62,806 nt of DNA from a virus, in IMG/VR virus record IMGVR_UViG_3300028840_002499, positions 1 through 62,806 of that record; one strand, written 5' to 3'. Under the pieces are notes generated by a model, which saw nothing but the letters and a program-made list of their open reading frames with translations, had not been told where the DNA came from and did no database searches. Below, one piece after another: positions 23,838 through 31,890 of this stretch. The translations under genes and the position numbers were made by a program. Numbering within the stretch: position 1 is the first letter of the stretch; each line of letters starts with the position of its first letter.

Positions 23838-24104
23838 ATGAGATGTGAAGTTTGCAAATCGAAAATAGTTGGTTACATTGACTCCGATGGTCGTTTTATC
23901 TATGAGGAAATATACAAGTGTGAAAATTGCAATATGTACTGTTATGAAACGATCACAGGAAATACAAGTATCTGGTTGCGACCTTTCAGATTTCCGGCAC
24001 TAGCTTTTAGTTACAATATAAAACCAACACGATTAGATGAGTTTCTATTTAGCTTGAAACTGTTGGTAACGAGAACTATTTGGATGATTAGGAGTTTACA
24101 GTGA
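23838..24104 (+). CDS. Small zinc-ribbon protein
   Basis: The 88-residue protein has CEVCKSKIV and CENCNMYCYE (zinc ribbon) and an aromatic C-terminal half. AGGAG is upstream. Its stop overlaps the GTG of the next frame (GTGA). Confidence 0.55.
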   Translation: MRCEVCKSKIVGYIDSDGRFIYEEIYKCENCNMYCYETITGNTSIWLRPFRFPALAFSYNIKPTRLDEFLFSLKLLVTRTIWMIRSLQ

Positions 24105-24199
24105 AAGACGAAAACGGAATGAACAAGTGGAGTTGTGCAATATTCGCATTCGGAATTGCGATGTTAGTTGGATATGGAATATCAACACTATTTTTTTAG
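24101..24199 (+). CDS. 32-residue single-pass membrane peptide
   Basis: Starting from GTG at 24101, overlapping the previous stop, this frame encodes a charged start followed by a hydrophobic helix (CAIFAFGIAMLVGYGISTLF). It is like the tiny membrane frame at 18315. AGGAG lies 6 bases upstream. Confidence 0.45.
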   Translation: MKDENGMNKWSCAIFAFGIAMLVGYGISTLFF

Positions 24200-24221
24200 A
24201 TGAAAATCTACAGACCAGCAA

Positions 24222-24250
24222 TTGACAAATTATGCAATATGTGATAGACT
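24222..24250 (+). promoter_or_regulatory. Promoter of the recombination and partition operon
   Basis: TTGACA (24222-24227), 17-base spacer, TAGACT (24245-24250). The leader to 24338 holds an AAAGGAGTGTGACGTATG with a 3-codon frame (24283-24294), possibly a tiny leader peptide; otherwise I see nothing in it. Confidence 0.6.
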
Positions 24251-24338
24251 AAACAAGATGAAATTTGAAAGGAGTGTGACGTATGGCACGTTGAAATGTT
24301 GAAATCTGTCGGCAGTCAAATTCTAGTAGGAGAGTGAA

Positions 24339-24701
24339 ATGGAAGTTTTACAAACAGAAGTTGCAGAACAACTTGCGGGACTTTCCCAGGAATACAAAGA
24401 GTTGTACGCAAAGAGAGCGGGACTGAATAAGGATGCTAGGGCAGTTACATCCCTCTTGAACGGCATTCAAGATGAAGTCTCAGACATCTTTGCTGAAAAC
24501 GAAATCGTTGAACTGGATGGAGTTGGCAAGGAAGTTCAGACGAAACCGAGGGTATCTTGTAAGGATGCCTTGAGTTTATTCCAGAATGCTCAAATCTGGG
24601 CTGGCTCTGAAAACTCGGAGATCAAGTTGCTAGGTGATATGGTGTTGAACCACCTCACCTACATTAAACCCCAGACCAAATTAAGTCTGGACACGAAGTA
24701 A
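24339..24701 (+). CDS. Helical protein of the recombination operon
   Basis: The 120-residue protein starts with a long helix (QTEVAEQLAGLSQEYKELYA), and is not recognised. It is 10 bases upstream of the next gene in an operon with an ERCC4-type nuclease and a Rad52-like protein, so a DNA-recombination accessory role is possible. Confidence 0.5.
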   Translation: MEVLQTEVAEQLAGLSQEYKELYAKRAGLNKDARAVTSLLNGIQDEVSDIFAENEIVELDGVGKEVQTKPRVSCKDALSLFQNAQIWAGSENSEIKLLGDMVLNHLTYIKPQTKLSLDTK

Positions 24702-24711
24702 GGAGTGAATC

Positions 24712-25452
24712 ATGGCAAATCAAGCAAAAACTCAATCAGATTTCGATGCACTAGCAGCAGCGGCAGAGGCTGCAGTTGAAGATGCAGAAAAATCGCAAGT
24801 GAAGTCGCAGTTCGGGAAGTTAGCCATTGAACCACGTTATTTGAAGTGGGAAGATGGAGTACCGGAAGAGTGCGATGTGAAAGAGTACATGGCAACCGCT
24901 GGTCGATCCCGCACAATGGAAATCGAGTTTGGTATCGACATTCAAGAGTTCAATCCTGATCTTGAGTGGACTTATGAACGCCGAGTTCGAGTTGGATCAA
25001 CCGACTGGTGGAAGATTCTCAAACCGGCTTTGGAAGAGATTCCAGGTTTCGAGAACGGGTTGTCAAAAGGGAACATGGCAGAAACCCTTGGGAAGTTGAA
25101 CGGTTCTTATGTTCATGCCCATGATGTTTTGCAGTCACCCACTAAGAAACAACCTGATCCCGAATACAAGACCATCAAGATTGTCCACGTATTCGAGAGC
25201 CGTGATGAGTGCTATGCAGAATGGAAATCCATTTTCGGTGACAGTGTTGGCGGTGGTTCTGTGTCCGTTGATGCTCCTCCAGGATGGGACGAAACTTGGG
25301 CCGATGTCTCCGGTGATTTCTACAATCAACTGAGCGAACTTGTTGGGGCCAAAGGGCCACAGCGGGTGAAAGGCATTGCTGCATTAGCCAAAGATTTCGT
25401 AACTGAGAAGGATTGGGTTACGAGCGAGTTGGAAGATTTAGAGAACGCCTAA
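24712..25452 (+). CDS. Recombination-operon protein of unknown function
   Basis: The 246-residue protein has an Ala/Glu-rich start (ALAAAAEAAVEDAEKS) and an acidic C-terminus (SELEDLENA), with a beta-rich middle. A folded middle with an acidic tail, next to nuclease and annealing genes, is the pattern of some phage single-stranded DNA-binding proteins. No specific motif shows this, so it is a suggestion only. Confidence 0.5.
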   Translation: MANQAKTQSDFDALAAAAEAAVEDAEKSQVKSQFGKLAIEPRYLKWEDGVPEECDVKEYMATAGRSRTMEIEFGIDIQEFNPDLEWTYERRVRVGSTDWWKILKPALEEIPGFENGLSKGNMAETLGKLNGSYVHAHDVLQSPTKKQPDPEYKTIKIVHVFESRDECYAEWKSIFGDSVGGGSVSVDAPPGWDETWADVSGDFYNQLSELVGAKGPQRVKGIAALAKDFVTEKDWVTSELEDLENA

Positions 25453-25520
25453 TCGGAAACTTCGCAGGAGTAGTGAGAGAGGGTGACGAAAGTTGCCCTC
25501 TCTCTTGTAAGTAGGGAAAT

Positions 25521-26411
25521 ATGATAATTATTGATAGTTCAGAAAAGAGGCAGGGGAGTCGAATGCCAGCAGTGGAAGGATCAGTTGAATCTACAGTCCT
25601 TGAATCTCTTACTGGTGCTGACATCATGGTAAGTGCTAAGAACTATCCACCGAAAAGTAAAGCGATGATCGAAAAGCACATCAAAGAAGGTGCAATACTC
25701 ATTCAAAGAAAAAGTGGCAGGGATTTAGCATCCAGTATTGGCCCCAGGCTGAACTCGTCACTTGCCAAGATGTTTGAAATTGAAACATTTTTCTCAGGGC
25801 AAAGAGTATTGTTGACCACTGGACTCTTTGCGGAGGATAGTTATGGAAACTGCATTGTTGGGGAATGCACTACCAAGTCTGAAACCCCATATGTTCTTTG
25901 GCACAAAACAGGAAAACCGTACAAGGCAGTCAGAAGTGCAATCCAGTACTGGAATATTCGCGGTGGAGTGTCAACAGTCACACTGTCTGCAGACTTTGAG
26001 ATCGGTGAGTGGCTGATGGCACTTGATAAGAACATCGAGAGCATACAGGGTGAGCCCATCAAAGAAGTGCTGAATTCAGTTGATTTTCCAGATGACCCAC
26101 CGAAAGAGGATGACATTCTGCAGTTGCCCAGACGAGTTGTTGATTTTCGTAGGGTGTTAGTTGCTCATGAGAACATCGGCGTGAAGAGTGCTAATTCTCT
26201 CTGGGAGTACACGGAAGGTAATCCCTGGGGTTGCATCGAGATCATAACAGGTTGCACGACCGGCAAAGTAAAAGGAATTGGCAAGAAAACTGTAGAACGA
26301 AATAGAGAGTTATGGGGTCTTGAACCTGGAATGAAACTAGTTGTTATGTACGAGAGCGATTTCCTGGGTGAAGAGTTCAAATCTCAATTGAACTTAGGCG
26401 GTGACGAATGA
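25521..26411 (+). CDS. ERCC4/XPF-type nuclease
   Basis: The 296-residue protein begins MIIIDSSEKRQGSRMP and has ILIQRKSGRDLASSI, which fits the ERKxxxDLxxSI signature of XPF/ERCC4 nucleases, then a C-terminal region with KGIGKKTVERNRELW, a helix-hairpin-helix-like DNA-binding part. It would cut branched or flapped DNA. It overlaps the Rad52-like gene by 4 bases (ATGA), consistent with joint action in recombination. Confidence 0.75.
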   Translation: MIIIDSSEKRQGSRMPAVEGSVESTVLESLTGADIMVSAKNYPPKSKAMIEKHIKEGAILIQRKSGRDLASSIGPRLNSSLAKMFEIETFFSGQRVLLTTGLFAEDSYGNCIVGECTTKSETPYVLWHKTGKPYKAVRSAIQYWNIRGGVSTVTLSADFEIGEWLMALDKNIESIQGEPIKEVLNSVDFPDDPPKEDDILQLPRRVVDFRRVLVAHENIGVKSANSLWEYTEGNPWGCIEIITGCTTGKVKGIGKKTVERNRELWGLEPGMKLVVMYESDFLGEEFKSQLNLGGDE

Positions 26412-27169
26412 CAGAAGAAACAGAAGTAATAGAAGGTGATGTTGTGAGTGATAGGCAGATTGAGAGTGAAATCATCGTAAGTGCGTTTGACAAGATTGTT
26501 GCGTCAACCATTACGGATGCTCAGTTTGCTATCATCTCAGGCAGAACCCCATCGAATGTGATTAAAAAACGTCCTGGAAAGGGCGGTAAGATTTTTAGTT
26601 ATGTTCCTCATGGGTATGTCATAGCCGTGTTGAACAGGGCATTCGGTTTTGATTGGGATATAGAAACCATTCCACAAAAAGATGGTCAAATGTTTTTGTA
26701 CATGGATGAAGTGTACGGGCCAAACCCGAAAAGACCGGAAAAAGAAGTCTTGTATCGTGGTGCAAGTGTCCTGGTAAATGTCCGGTTGACGGTAAGGATC
26801 AGAAACCCAGAAGCTCCACAAGATGTCTTAGCAACCATCACAAAGACGGCAACTGGAGAGAAAGAAGTCATTCGTGGTATGTCATGGGGTGGCTTGATCA
26901 AAAGTGCTGAAAGTGATGGTTTCAAGAAAGCTGCGAGTAAACTTGGTGTTGCTCTTGATCTTTACTGGAAGGATGAAGATAACGAGTACATGCCAATGTC
27001 ACAAGAGCAGATCGAAGAGGAAAAGGATAAGTTGGCTGCTGCAGAGTTGAGGGCAGAGCGCAGAGATGAAATTGTTACACTGTCCGAAAGTCTGTCACCA
27101 TCTGAGATAGCCGAAAGGTTTGATGATATGAGTGCGATGGATGTTGTACTCACACTGAAAGGAAAATAG
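26408..27169 (+). CDS. Rad52-family single-strand annealing protein
   Basis: The 253-residue protein has SNVIKKRPGKGGKIFSYVPH followed by AVLNRAFGFDWDIE, and AESDGFKKAASKLGVALDLY, both typical of the Rad52/22 fold in phage recombinases. The C-terminal tail is charged and helical. It should anneal complementary strands during recombination-dependent replication or repair. Confidence 0.8.
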   Translation: MTEETEVIEGDVVSDRQIESEIIVSAFDKIVASTITDAQFAIISGRTPSNVIKKRPGKGGKIFSYVPHGYVIAVLNRAFGFDWDIETIPQKDGQMFLYMDEVYGPNPKRPEKEVLYRGASVLVNVRLTVRIRNPEAPQDVLATITKTATGEKEVIRGMSWGGLIKSAESDGFKKAASKLGVALDLYWKDEDNEYMPMSQEQIEEEKDKLAAAELRAERRDEIVTLSESLSPSEIAERFDDMSAMDVVLTLKGK

Positions 27170-27170
27170 T

Positions 27171-28151
27171 ATGAAAACGATTGGAGTGGATATTGGCTAT
27201 TATGCGACAAAGGCAGTATGTGGAAAAAAGGTAGTCACCTTCCCATCTGTTGCTGGAACGCCGAATGTATCACAGTTAGTTCATGGTGTTGGTGATGGAG
27301 AGACTATCATCAATCTTGGTATCGGTGATAGTTACAAGTATATTGTTGGTCGGGATGCTATTTTGAAATCCAGATCAACAGAGCGAAGAGAGGAGCGGGA
27401 GTGGATCACATCTCACCTCTGGAAAGTTCTTTTTTATCACGCTATTAGTCAGCTTGAGCCGGAAGGTGGGGAGTTCAGAATTGTTACTGGACTTCCAGTT
27501 GACTATTTCAGTTCAGATCATGTGATGCTCAAAAAGATTGTTGAAGGGTTGCACAAGTTCGCAGTGAACGACAAGAGACTGGAACTCCGTCTTTCGTCAA
27601 TAGTCACGATGCAACCATTCGGAGCAGTCTGCAATGAAATTCTGTCATTCGATGGAAACCTGAAAAATAAGTCATTGTCTCAGTCCAGTATTGGTGTTAT
27701 CGATATTGGCGGGAAAACGACAAACATCTTAACGGTTGACCAGATGGCAGATATTGGAGCGCAGTCATTCAGTACCGATACTGGAGGATGGGATATTGTT
27801 CGTGCTGTGAAAACATCCATCCAAGAAAAGTTCTTTGACTACGAATTGAAAGATCATGAAGTTGCAGAGATTGTCGCATCGAAAACCATGAAACGGTTTG
27901 GTAAGGATGTTGACGTTTCTGATCTAGTTGAGCCGGTGACAGATTCAATCACCAGAGAGATAGTTGCACTCACGACCCAGGTATGGGGTAATGCGAGTGG
28001 ACTGGACAAGATTTTCATCTCTGGTGGCGGTGCAAACCTGATCGGTGAAACCATTGCTGATGAATTTCCTCATGCAGTTGTAGTCAGTGATCCAGAAGTT
28101 GCTAATGCGAAAGGGTATTACAAGTATGGGAAATTCATCGAAAAAATCTAG
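27171..28151 (+). CDS. ParM/Alp-type actin-like ATPase
   Basis: The 326-residue protein has the actin-fold motifs TIGVDIGYYATKAV (phosphate 1), SSIGVIDIGGKTTNI (phosphate 2) and FISGGGANLIGE (adenosine), as in plasmid ParM/StbA proteins. It would form filaments that push DNA copies apart. Two small genes follow in the same operon and may be its DNA-binding adaptors. It lies one base after the Rad52-like stop. Confidence 0.85.
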   Translation: MKTIGVDIGYYATKAVCGKKVVTFPSVAGTPNVSQLVHGVGDGETIINLGIGDSYKYIVGRDAILKSRSTERREEREWITSHLWKVLFYHAISQLEPEGGEFRIVTGLPVDYFSSDHVMLKKIVEGLHKFAVNDKRLELRLSSIVTMQPFGAVCNEILSFDGNLKNKSLSQSSIGVIDIGGKTTNILTVDQMADIGAQSFSTDTGGWDIVRAVKTSIQEKFFDYELKDHEVAEIVASKTMKRFGKDVDVSDLVEPVTDSITREIVALTTQVWGNASGLDKIFISGGGANLIGETIADEFPHAVVVSDPEVANAKGYYKYGKFIEKI

Positions 28152-28329
28152 TCAGAAACCGGATGCACTGGCAGTTGCTCAAGTTTTCATTGACGAACTG
28201 AGAACGGCAAGAGAACAGTTAGACAGGATCGAGTCGAAACTTGATAAACTGTTGGATAGTGAACCGGAAGTGGAAAAAGTTAGCGTGGATGAAGAAGTTT
28301 TGAGTAATATGCTGAAAGCAGGAGTGTGA
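28126..28329 (+). CDS. Small coiled-coil protein of partition operon
   Basis: The 67-residue protein overlaps the end of the actin gene by 26 bases and has a heptad-like helix (LRTAREQLDRIESKLDKLLD). It may link the actin filament and a DNA-binding partner. The pairing is inferred from position. Confidence 0.5.
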   Translation: MGNSSKKSSQKPDALAVAQVFIDELRTAREQLDRIESKLDKLLDSEPEVEKVSVDEEVLSNMLKAGV

Positions 28330-28331
28330 TT

Positions 28332-28808
28332 ATGGATGACAAAAGAATAGTAGAAGAGATTTCGTTTGATGAACCAGTTGTTCCCGAACCGGATGTACCA
28401 GCAGAGAGTGAACCGGAATTCTACACAATTTCAGAGGCAGCGACATTGTTGGATATGACCTACGATGCAGTTTATCGGAGGGTGAACAGGAAGTCACTCA
28501 GAGCCGAAATGGTAGACGGTGTTTGGTTGATTTCATCTGTTGACCTTCACGAAATACGGCACGTGAGATCAACCAACGGAATCAACCGAGTGACAGCAAA
28601 TGTGTCCAACGAACTCTATGCGGTGCTGAAAGCGCATGGTCACAAGATCAACCAGAGCGCATTGTTTGAGGCTGGAATGTGGATGCTGTTAGCAGAGTTT
28701 GTTCCAGATGTTTCCTATGAGTATGCAACTAATCAAGCAAGAAAATCGATTGGTCAATCTGAGATCATCAATAGTGCATCCGAAACACTGACAGCAATTC
28801 TGGGTTAG
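28332..28808 (+). CDS. DNA-binding protein: HTH plus ribbon-helix-helix-like region
   Basis: The 158-residue protein has an excisionase-type HTH (FYTISEAATLLDMTYDAVYR) and then a segment NRVTANVSNELYAVLKAHGH with a helix after it, which resembles a ribbon-helix-helix. Such a protein next to a ParM-like gene is a candidate ParR-type adaptor. The HTH-RHH fusion is unusual for ParR, so the role is a proposal. ATG at 28332 has GGAG 7 bases upstream. Confidence 0.6.
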   Translation: MDDKRIVEEISFDEPVVPEPDVPAESEPEFYTISEAATLLDMTYDAVYRRVNRKSLRAEMVDGVWLISSVDLHEIRHVRSTNGINRVTANVSNELYAVLKAHGHKINQSALFEAGMWMLLAEFVPDVSYEYATNQARKSIGQSEIINSASETLTAILG

Positions 28809-28812
28809 TCTG

Positions 28813-28843
28813 GTGGGGTGGGGAAATCTCACCCCACTTTCCT
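28813..28843 (+). terminator. Intrinsic terminator after the partition operon
   Basis: GTGGGGTG (28813-28820) and CACCCCAC (28830-28837) form a perfect 8-bp stem followed by TTTCCTT, 5 bases after the stop of the HTH gene. Confidence 0.75.
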
Positions 28844-28855
28844 TGAAATTAGTGC

Positions 28856-28898
28856 TTGACATTTTACCCAATTTGTATATAATATAAGTATCAGATAA
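28856..28898 (+). promoter_or_regulatory. Early promoter with operator-like motif
   Basis: TTGACA (28856-28861), 16-base spacer ending TGTA, TATAAT (28878-28883), TATCAGATAA (28889-28898). Same form as at 20007 and 33671. Confidence 0.8.
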
Positions 28899-28920
28899 CC
28901 TTATTTTTTCGGAGAGAAAA

Positions 28921-29328
28921 ATGTCAGAAACCTATGTTATAGCAAAAGATAAATCAATCAGGGCAAGAGTTTATGCCCGTTACTGCATGGCAGCCTACAA
29001 TCGGGCGAAATCGTGCGGGAAATTTGAGATCAAAAGAGTGCATCGTGCTTTTGGGTTGGCATTCAAAGAGTTGACCACTGGTGAAACTCCAGATTACCAG
29101 ACCACCATGAAGTCATGCACTTGCAAGGATTACCAACTAGGAAAGCGGTGGAATCGTGGTTTCTGCAAGCACATGATTGCAAAGATGATTGTTCGCAGGG
29201 CAAAAGATTATATGCACGATGAGCACATGAAAGTTATTCGTGAGAAAAAAGCGGAAGAGGAAAAGGAACGGAAGAGGCTAGTTGCCTTTCAAATTGAACT
29301 ACGGCGAAAAGCATTGGAGTTGGGATAA
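28921..29328 (+). CDS. SWIM zinc-finger protein
   Basis: The 135-residue basic protein has KSCTCKDYQLGKRWNRGFCK then HMIAK, which matches the CxCx(n)CxH SWIM zinc finger. The C-terminus is a charged helix. SWIM fingers usually bind DNA or partner proteins. GGAG precedes the ATG by about 6 bases. Confidence 0.7.
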   Translation: MSETYVIAKDKSIRARVYARYCMAAYNRAKSCGKFEIKRVHRAFGLAFKELTTGETPDYQTTMKSCTCKDYQLGKRWNRGFCKHMIAKMIVRRAKDYMHDEHMKVIREKKAEEEKERKRLVAFQIELRRKALELG

Positions 29329-29368
29329 TTAGAACTGGCAACCAAGTTGCTAACTGGAGAGATTGAAA

Positions 29369-29836
29369 ATGCTATACGATAGACTTGTAAAAAGTACAGA
29401 AGATGACCTGAAAATGAGTCTGATAAGGATCGAGAAAAAGTCAAAGTTTTTCAAGGCAGTTACAAGGAAATTGCCACCGTATTTCCCTCATTCGTTGGAT
29501 GATTTTGAAAATCTAGATGGTTATTCGTTTTTCTGGAACTGCTATGTAGATGAAGTTTCCTTGTACATTATCATGCCTTGGATACCAAAAAAGTTTGATG
29601 AAATATGTCTTTTACTAGAACTCTTTGGTTGGGAGTTCGAAAGTGAGCGCAAGGAAACAAACGGTTATCCTGAGTACTATCGATACTACCGTCACCCTGC
29701 AGTTCCAAAAGTGAAAGTCACTGTAAACATGGAAAGTGAAAAAGAGCAGTCAACCTGCGAGTTAGTTGTTGATCGAATTGAACTAGTTGAAAAACCAGTG
29801 TATAAAGTTCAGTGTTCGGATAGCACTGACATATAA
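29369..29836 (+). CDS. Early protein of unknown function
   Basis: The 155-residue protein (MLYDRLVKSTEDDLKMSLIR) is rich in aromatic and charged residues and has a beta-rich C-terminal half. ATG at 29369 has CTGGAG 9 bases upstream. It is not recognised. Confidence 0.5.
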   Translation: MLYDRLVKSTEDDLKMSLIRIEKKSKFFKAVTRKLPPYFPHSLDDFENLDGYSFFWNCYVDEVSLYIIMPWIPKKFDEICLLLELFGWEFESERKETNGYPEYYRYYRHPAVPKVKVTVNMESEKEQSTCELVVDRIELVEKPVYKVQCSDSTDI

Positions 29837-29852
29837 AAGGAGATTTTGAAAT

Positions 29853-30260
29853 ATGATTGACAGGGAGAACAATTGTAAGAGTTGTGAAATCAAGTTCCGT
29901 TATTACATGCTCCAACCTGGGGATGCAACACGGTACGAGATCGGGATTGCCCCATTACCGGCAAGTGCGAGTGGAGTTGTAAGGGGAACTGGCAATGAAA
30001 AGACCACACAAGAGTACGTTATGATCCTTGTGTCAATGCCAAGTGGCAGTGGAGTGACTATAGTCTCAAAAACCGCTTTGAAGCACGATGTTGATACGGG
30101 ACATTTACTTGGTTACGCAATGTCTCACGGATTCGCTGATGTCCACGAATGGACGGCCTGTGCAGCCTTACTTGCTGCGAGTGTCTTGACATTCGATCCT
30201 GATGACATCAACGGTGCTTGCGAGGCAATGCTAAAAACAGTGGAGGTTCTAGCACAATGA
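29853..30260 (+). CDS. Early protein of unknown function
   Basis: The 135-residue protein begins with a short Cys-containing start (NNCKSCEIKFRYYMLQPG) and ends in helices. AAAGGAG lies upstream. Its TGA overlaps the ATG of the following lipoprotein gene (ATGA). Confidence 0.5.
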   Translation: MIDRENNCKSCEIKFRYYMLQPGDATRYEIGIAPLPASASGVVRGTGNEKTTQEYVMILVSMPSGSGVTIVSKTALKHDVDTGHLLGYAMSHGFADVHEWTACAALLAASVLTFDPDDINGACEAMLKTVEVLAQ

Positions 30261-30400
30261 AAACGACACGGCACAAACTAACAGTGATAATTGTCATAGT
30301 CCTCATGCTGTTGACAGGGTGTAAAATAAAGAAAACACCTCACAACGGGCTAGGTACTCCGTTCCCAACATTGGAACCATCAGTAGTGGAAGGATTGTAA
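30257..30400 (+). CDS. Small lipoprotein
   Basis: The 47-residue product has a basic start, a hydrophobic segment and a lipobox LLTGC at about residues 18-22, giving a short Pro-rich mature peptide. Size resembles outer spanins (Rz1), but it lies among early genes and not by the endolysin, so superinfection exclusion or another surface role is also possible. Confidence 0.55.
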   Translation: MKTTRHKLTVIIVIVLMLLTGCKIKKTPHNGLGTPFPTLEPSVVEGL

Positions 30401-30636
30401 TGACAGAAAACGGTAAAGGTCTTTACAGACTCACCAACCGGCAAGAGCAAGTTATCAAGCTAATGTGCGAAGGATCAACACAAACGGAAGTTGCAAAGAC
30501 CCTGTGCGTCACATACGGTACAATAAAAAATCACCTGCAGCTTGCTAAAAAGAGAACCGGTATCAAGACATCTTGGCAGTTGTGTGCAGAGTGGGCAAGA
30601 TGGGACGAGCGCAAGAAACTGAGAATCACGGCATGA
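30400..30636 (+). CDS. LuxR-type helix-turn-helix protein
   Basis: The 78-residue protein has LTNRQEQVIKLMCEGSTQTE followed by VAKTLCVTYGTIKNHL, the GerE/LuxR DNA-binding pattern. It lacks any sensor domain. It overlaps the lipoprotein stop by one base and lies immediately before the hairpin element and cassette array, so it might regulate them. Confidence 0.75.
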   Translation: MTENGKGLYRLTNRQEQVIKLMCEGSTQTEVAKTLCVTYGTIKNHLQLAKKRTGIKTSWQLCAEWARWDERKKLRITA

Positions 30637-30649
30637 ACCGGAGGCGGGT

Positions 30650-30777
30650 GGCTGGCGTTTTTTGCCAGAGCAGATAAGGGACGAGTGTCAAGGGCATGTT
30701 CCGTAGGAATTTTTAGCCGAAGGCTAAAAACCCTTGCACACTCTAAGTCCCGCTCTGCTATACTGGCAGAGCCAGCC
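30650..30777. repeat. Long imperfect hairpin element, copy 2
   Basis: GGCTGGC (30650-30656) pairs with GCCAGCC (30771-30777). Inside, GCCAG/CTGGC, GAGCAG/CTGCTC-like, GGGAC/GTCCC, CAAGGG/CCCTTG and TTTTTAGCC/GGCTAAAAA stack into one long imperfect hairpin. The plus strand here shares GATAAGGGA, GA and TGTCAAGGG in order with the minus strand of the element at 16861-16979. It carries no reading frame and ends just before the cassette array. Confidence 0.65.
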
Positions 30778-30796
30778 TTGAGCCGATGAAGGGTTG

Positions 30797-30814
30797 AACC
30801 GATATATATCGGTT
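30797..30814. promoter_or_regulatory. Perfect 18-bp palindrome
   Basis: AACCGATATATATCGGTT is its own reverse complement. It lies between the hairpin element and the first gene of the cassette region, and could be an operator. Confidence 0.5.
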
Positions 30815-30854
30815 CGCTTAAATCATAGTTAGAAAGAATTGCTAGGAGAATACC

Positions 30855-31187
30855 ATGCAATCAATAGAGCAAGCAAAGTGGCTTTCGTTGGCAGTCTCAG
30901 CTGCACTAAAAGAGTTGCGAAAAGATTGGCCCACAAAGCAGATAGACGAAAGTGAAGTTTCATTCCGGTTCAAATCCGTTGAAGGTGTGCTAATCATGGC
31001 ACTAAATGAAGCACATGCCTTGGTAGAAGAATGGGAAGCAATAGAGAGCAGCCCAACTACGTGTGAAACAGACTCACCTAACGCGGTGCAAAAAATCAAC
31101 ACGGTTTGCCAGGGTTCCAATCATAGTCGGCGGGCTTGTGAGTTCAATCGTTGGGCGGACGCGTTCTGCAAGGAGTTGAAATGCTAA
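30855..31187 (+). CDS. Small helical protein at the head of the cassette array
   Basis: The 110-residue protein (MQSIEQAKWLSLAVSAALKE) is helical in its first 70 residues; the C-terminal 35 residues are encoded by attC-like sequence, as is common for cassette genes. TAGGAG is 8 bases upstream. Function unknown. Confidence 0.55.
   Translation: MQSIEQAKWLSLAVSAALKELRKDWPTKQIDESEVSFRFKSVEGVLIMALNEAHALVEEWEAIESSPTTCETDSPNAVQKINTVCQGSNHSRRACEFNRWADAFCKELKC
31051..31156 (+). repeat. attC-like site 1 (tentative left end)
   Basis: The R' box GTTGGGC (31150-31156) is a perfect GTTRRRY. Left-end candidates are GCCCAAC (31051) and ACCTAAC (31076-31082, a perfect RYYYAAC). Arm pairing is weak (ACTCACC...GCGG with CGGGC...GTGAGT), so the left end is uncertain. 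Confidence 0.5.
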
Positions 31188-31408
31188 AAGACAGAATTCA
31201 AACATGGGAAAATGCAGTCATAAGAACAGAAGAAAGAATATCTAAACTTTCCGAACTCTTAGAATCTATTGGCAAATCTCACATAAACGAACTTACCCCG
31301 CAAGAATTGTTCGCCGCCCAACTCCAAGTGCAGGGGAATAGCTACGCTATGGGAAACGCAGCCGATGTAGACGAATCAAATTGGACTGCAAATAATGTCA
31401 CGGGTTAG
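31181..31408 (+). CDS. Cassette gene 2, small coiled-coil protein
   Basis: The 75-residue protein starts at ATG 31181 with AAGGAG 7 bases upstream, 30 bases after the cassette boundary. Its first half is a charged helix (VIRTEERISKLSELLESIGK); the rest is encoded within an attC-like site. Function unknown. Confidence 0.55.
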   Translation: MLKDRIQTWENAVIRTEERISKLSELLESIGKSHINELTPQELFAAQLQVQGNSYAMGNAADVDESNWTANNVTG

Positions 31409-31437
31409 CAACGCCATACCCCTGAACATCGTTAGTT
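31316..31437 (+). repeat. attC-like site 2
   Basis: R'' GCCCAAC (31316-31322) and, with CC before it, nine bases complement the first nine bases of its own cassette (GTTGGGCGG at 31150). CAGGGGAATAGC pairs with GCCATACCCCTG across the site; R' is GTTAGTT (31431-31437). Confidence 0.75.
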
Positions 31438-31575
31438 AACTCGGAATGGTGATGAGCGGGGCCGAGTCGACGGTAACGGGTAGTTGGCGCTTCAGTGTTA
31501 GGTCGAACACCGGCAAGATCGCGTAACTACCGGCCCCGCTCAAAACTCACCATCCGGTTATGCTCAACGTTGGTT
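31434..31575 (+). repeat. attC-like site 3 (cassette without a gene)
   Basis: R''-like AGTTAAC (31434-31440) overlaps the preceding R'. GGAATGGTGATGAGCGGGGC pairs with the right arm GCCCCGCTCAAAACTCACC, with one extra base in each arm; R' is GTTGGTT (31569-31575). The cassette appears to be nothing but the site. Its arms are homologous to those of site 5 at 32113. Confidence 0.7.
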
Positions 31576-31599
31576 GGACTCGTTGGAAAGGATCGCAAC

Positions 31600-31890
31600 A
31601 TGCACACTAAAGTACAAATAATTTGCAAAAATAATAAGCCCTACGGTATCCGAGATGATGCTGGCTTCTTATTCTTCTTTACGAAAGTGAGTAAATTTCA
31701 AGGACAAGAAGAAAGATACCGCCAGGAACTTGAAGAACAGTTTACCCTTGCTGATTATCTTTTGACAGCATTGCAAGAAAGGGGCCAACCAACACCAAAT
31801 GCAGCTTATACGCCACGGCAGAAATTGGACGGTACAAATAATTCTAGTGTCCCAAACAACGGCGGCACTAATGACACGCCAACCCCCTGA
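31600..31890 (+). CDS. Cassette gene 4, small protein of unknown function
   Basis: The 96-residue protein (MHTKVQIICKNNKPYGIRDD) starts 31 bases after the cassette boundary; GGAAAGGA is upstream. Its Asn/Thr/Pro-rich C-terminal 35 residues are encoded by attC sequence, and the stop TGA is part of the conserved right end. Function unknown. Confidence 0.6.
   Translation: MHTKVQIICKNNKPYGIRDDAGFLFFFTKVSKFQGQEERYRQELEEQFTLADYLLTALQERGQPTPNAAYTPRQKLDGTNNSSVPNNGGTNDTPTP

Noticed and set aside
24283-24294. Three-codon leader peptide with good ribosome site
   Set aside because: Interesting but could be chance; no paired RNA structure was found nearby.
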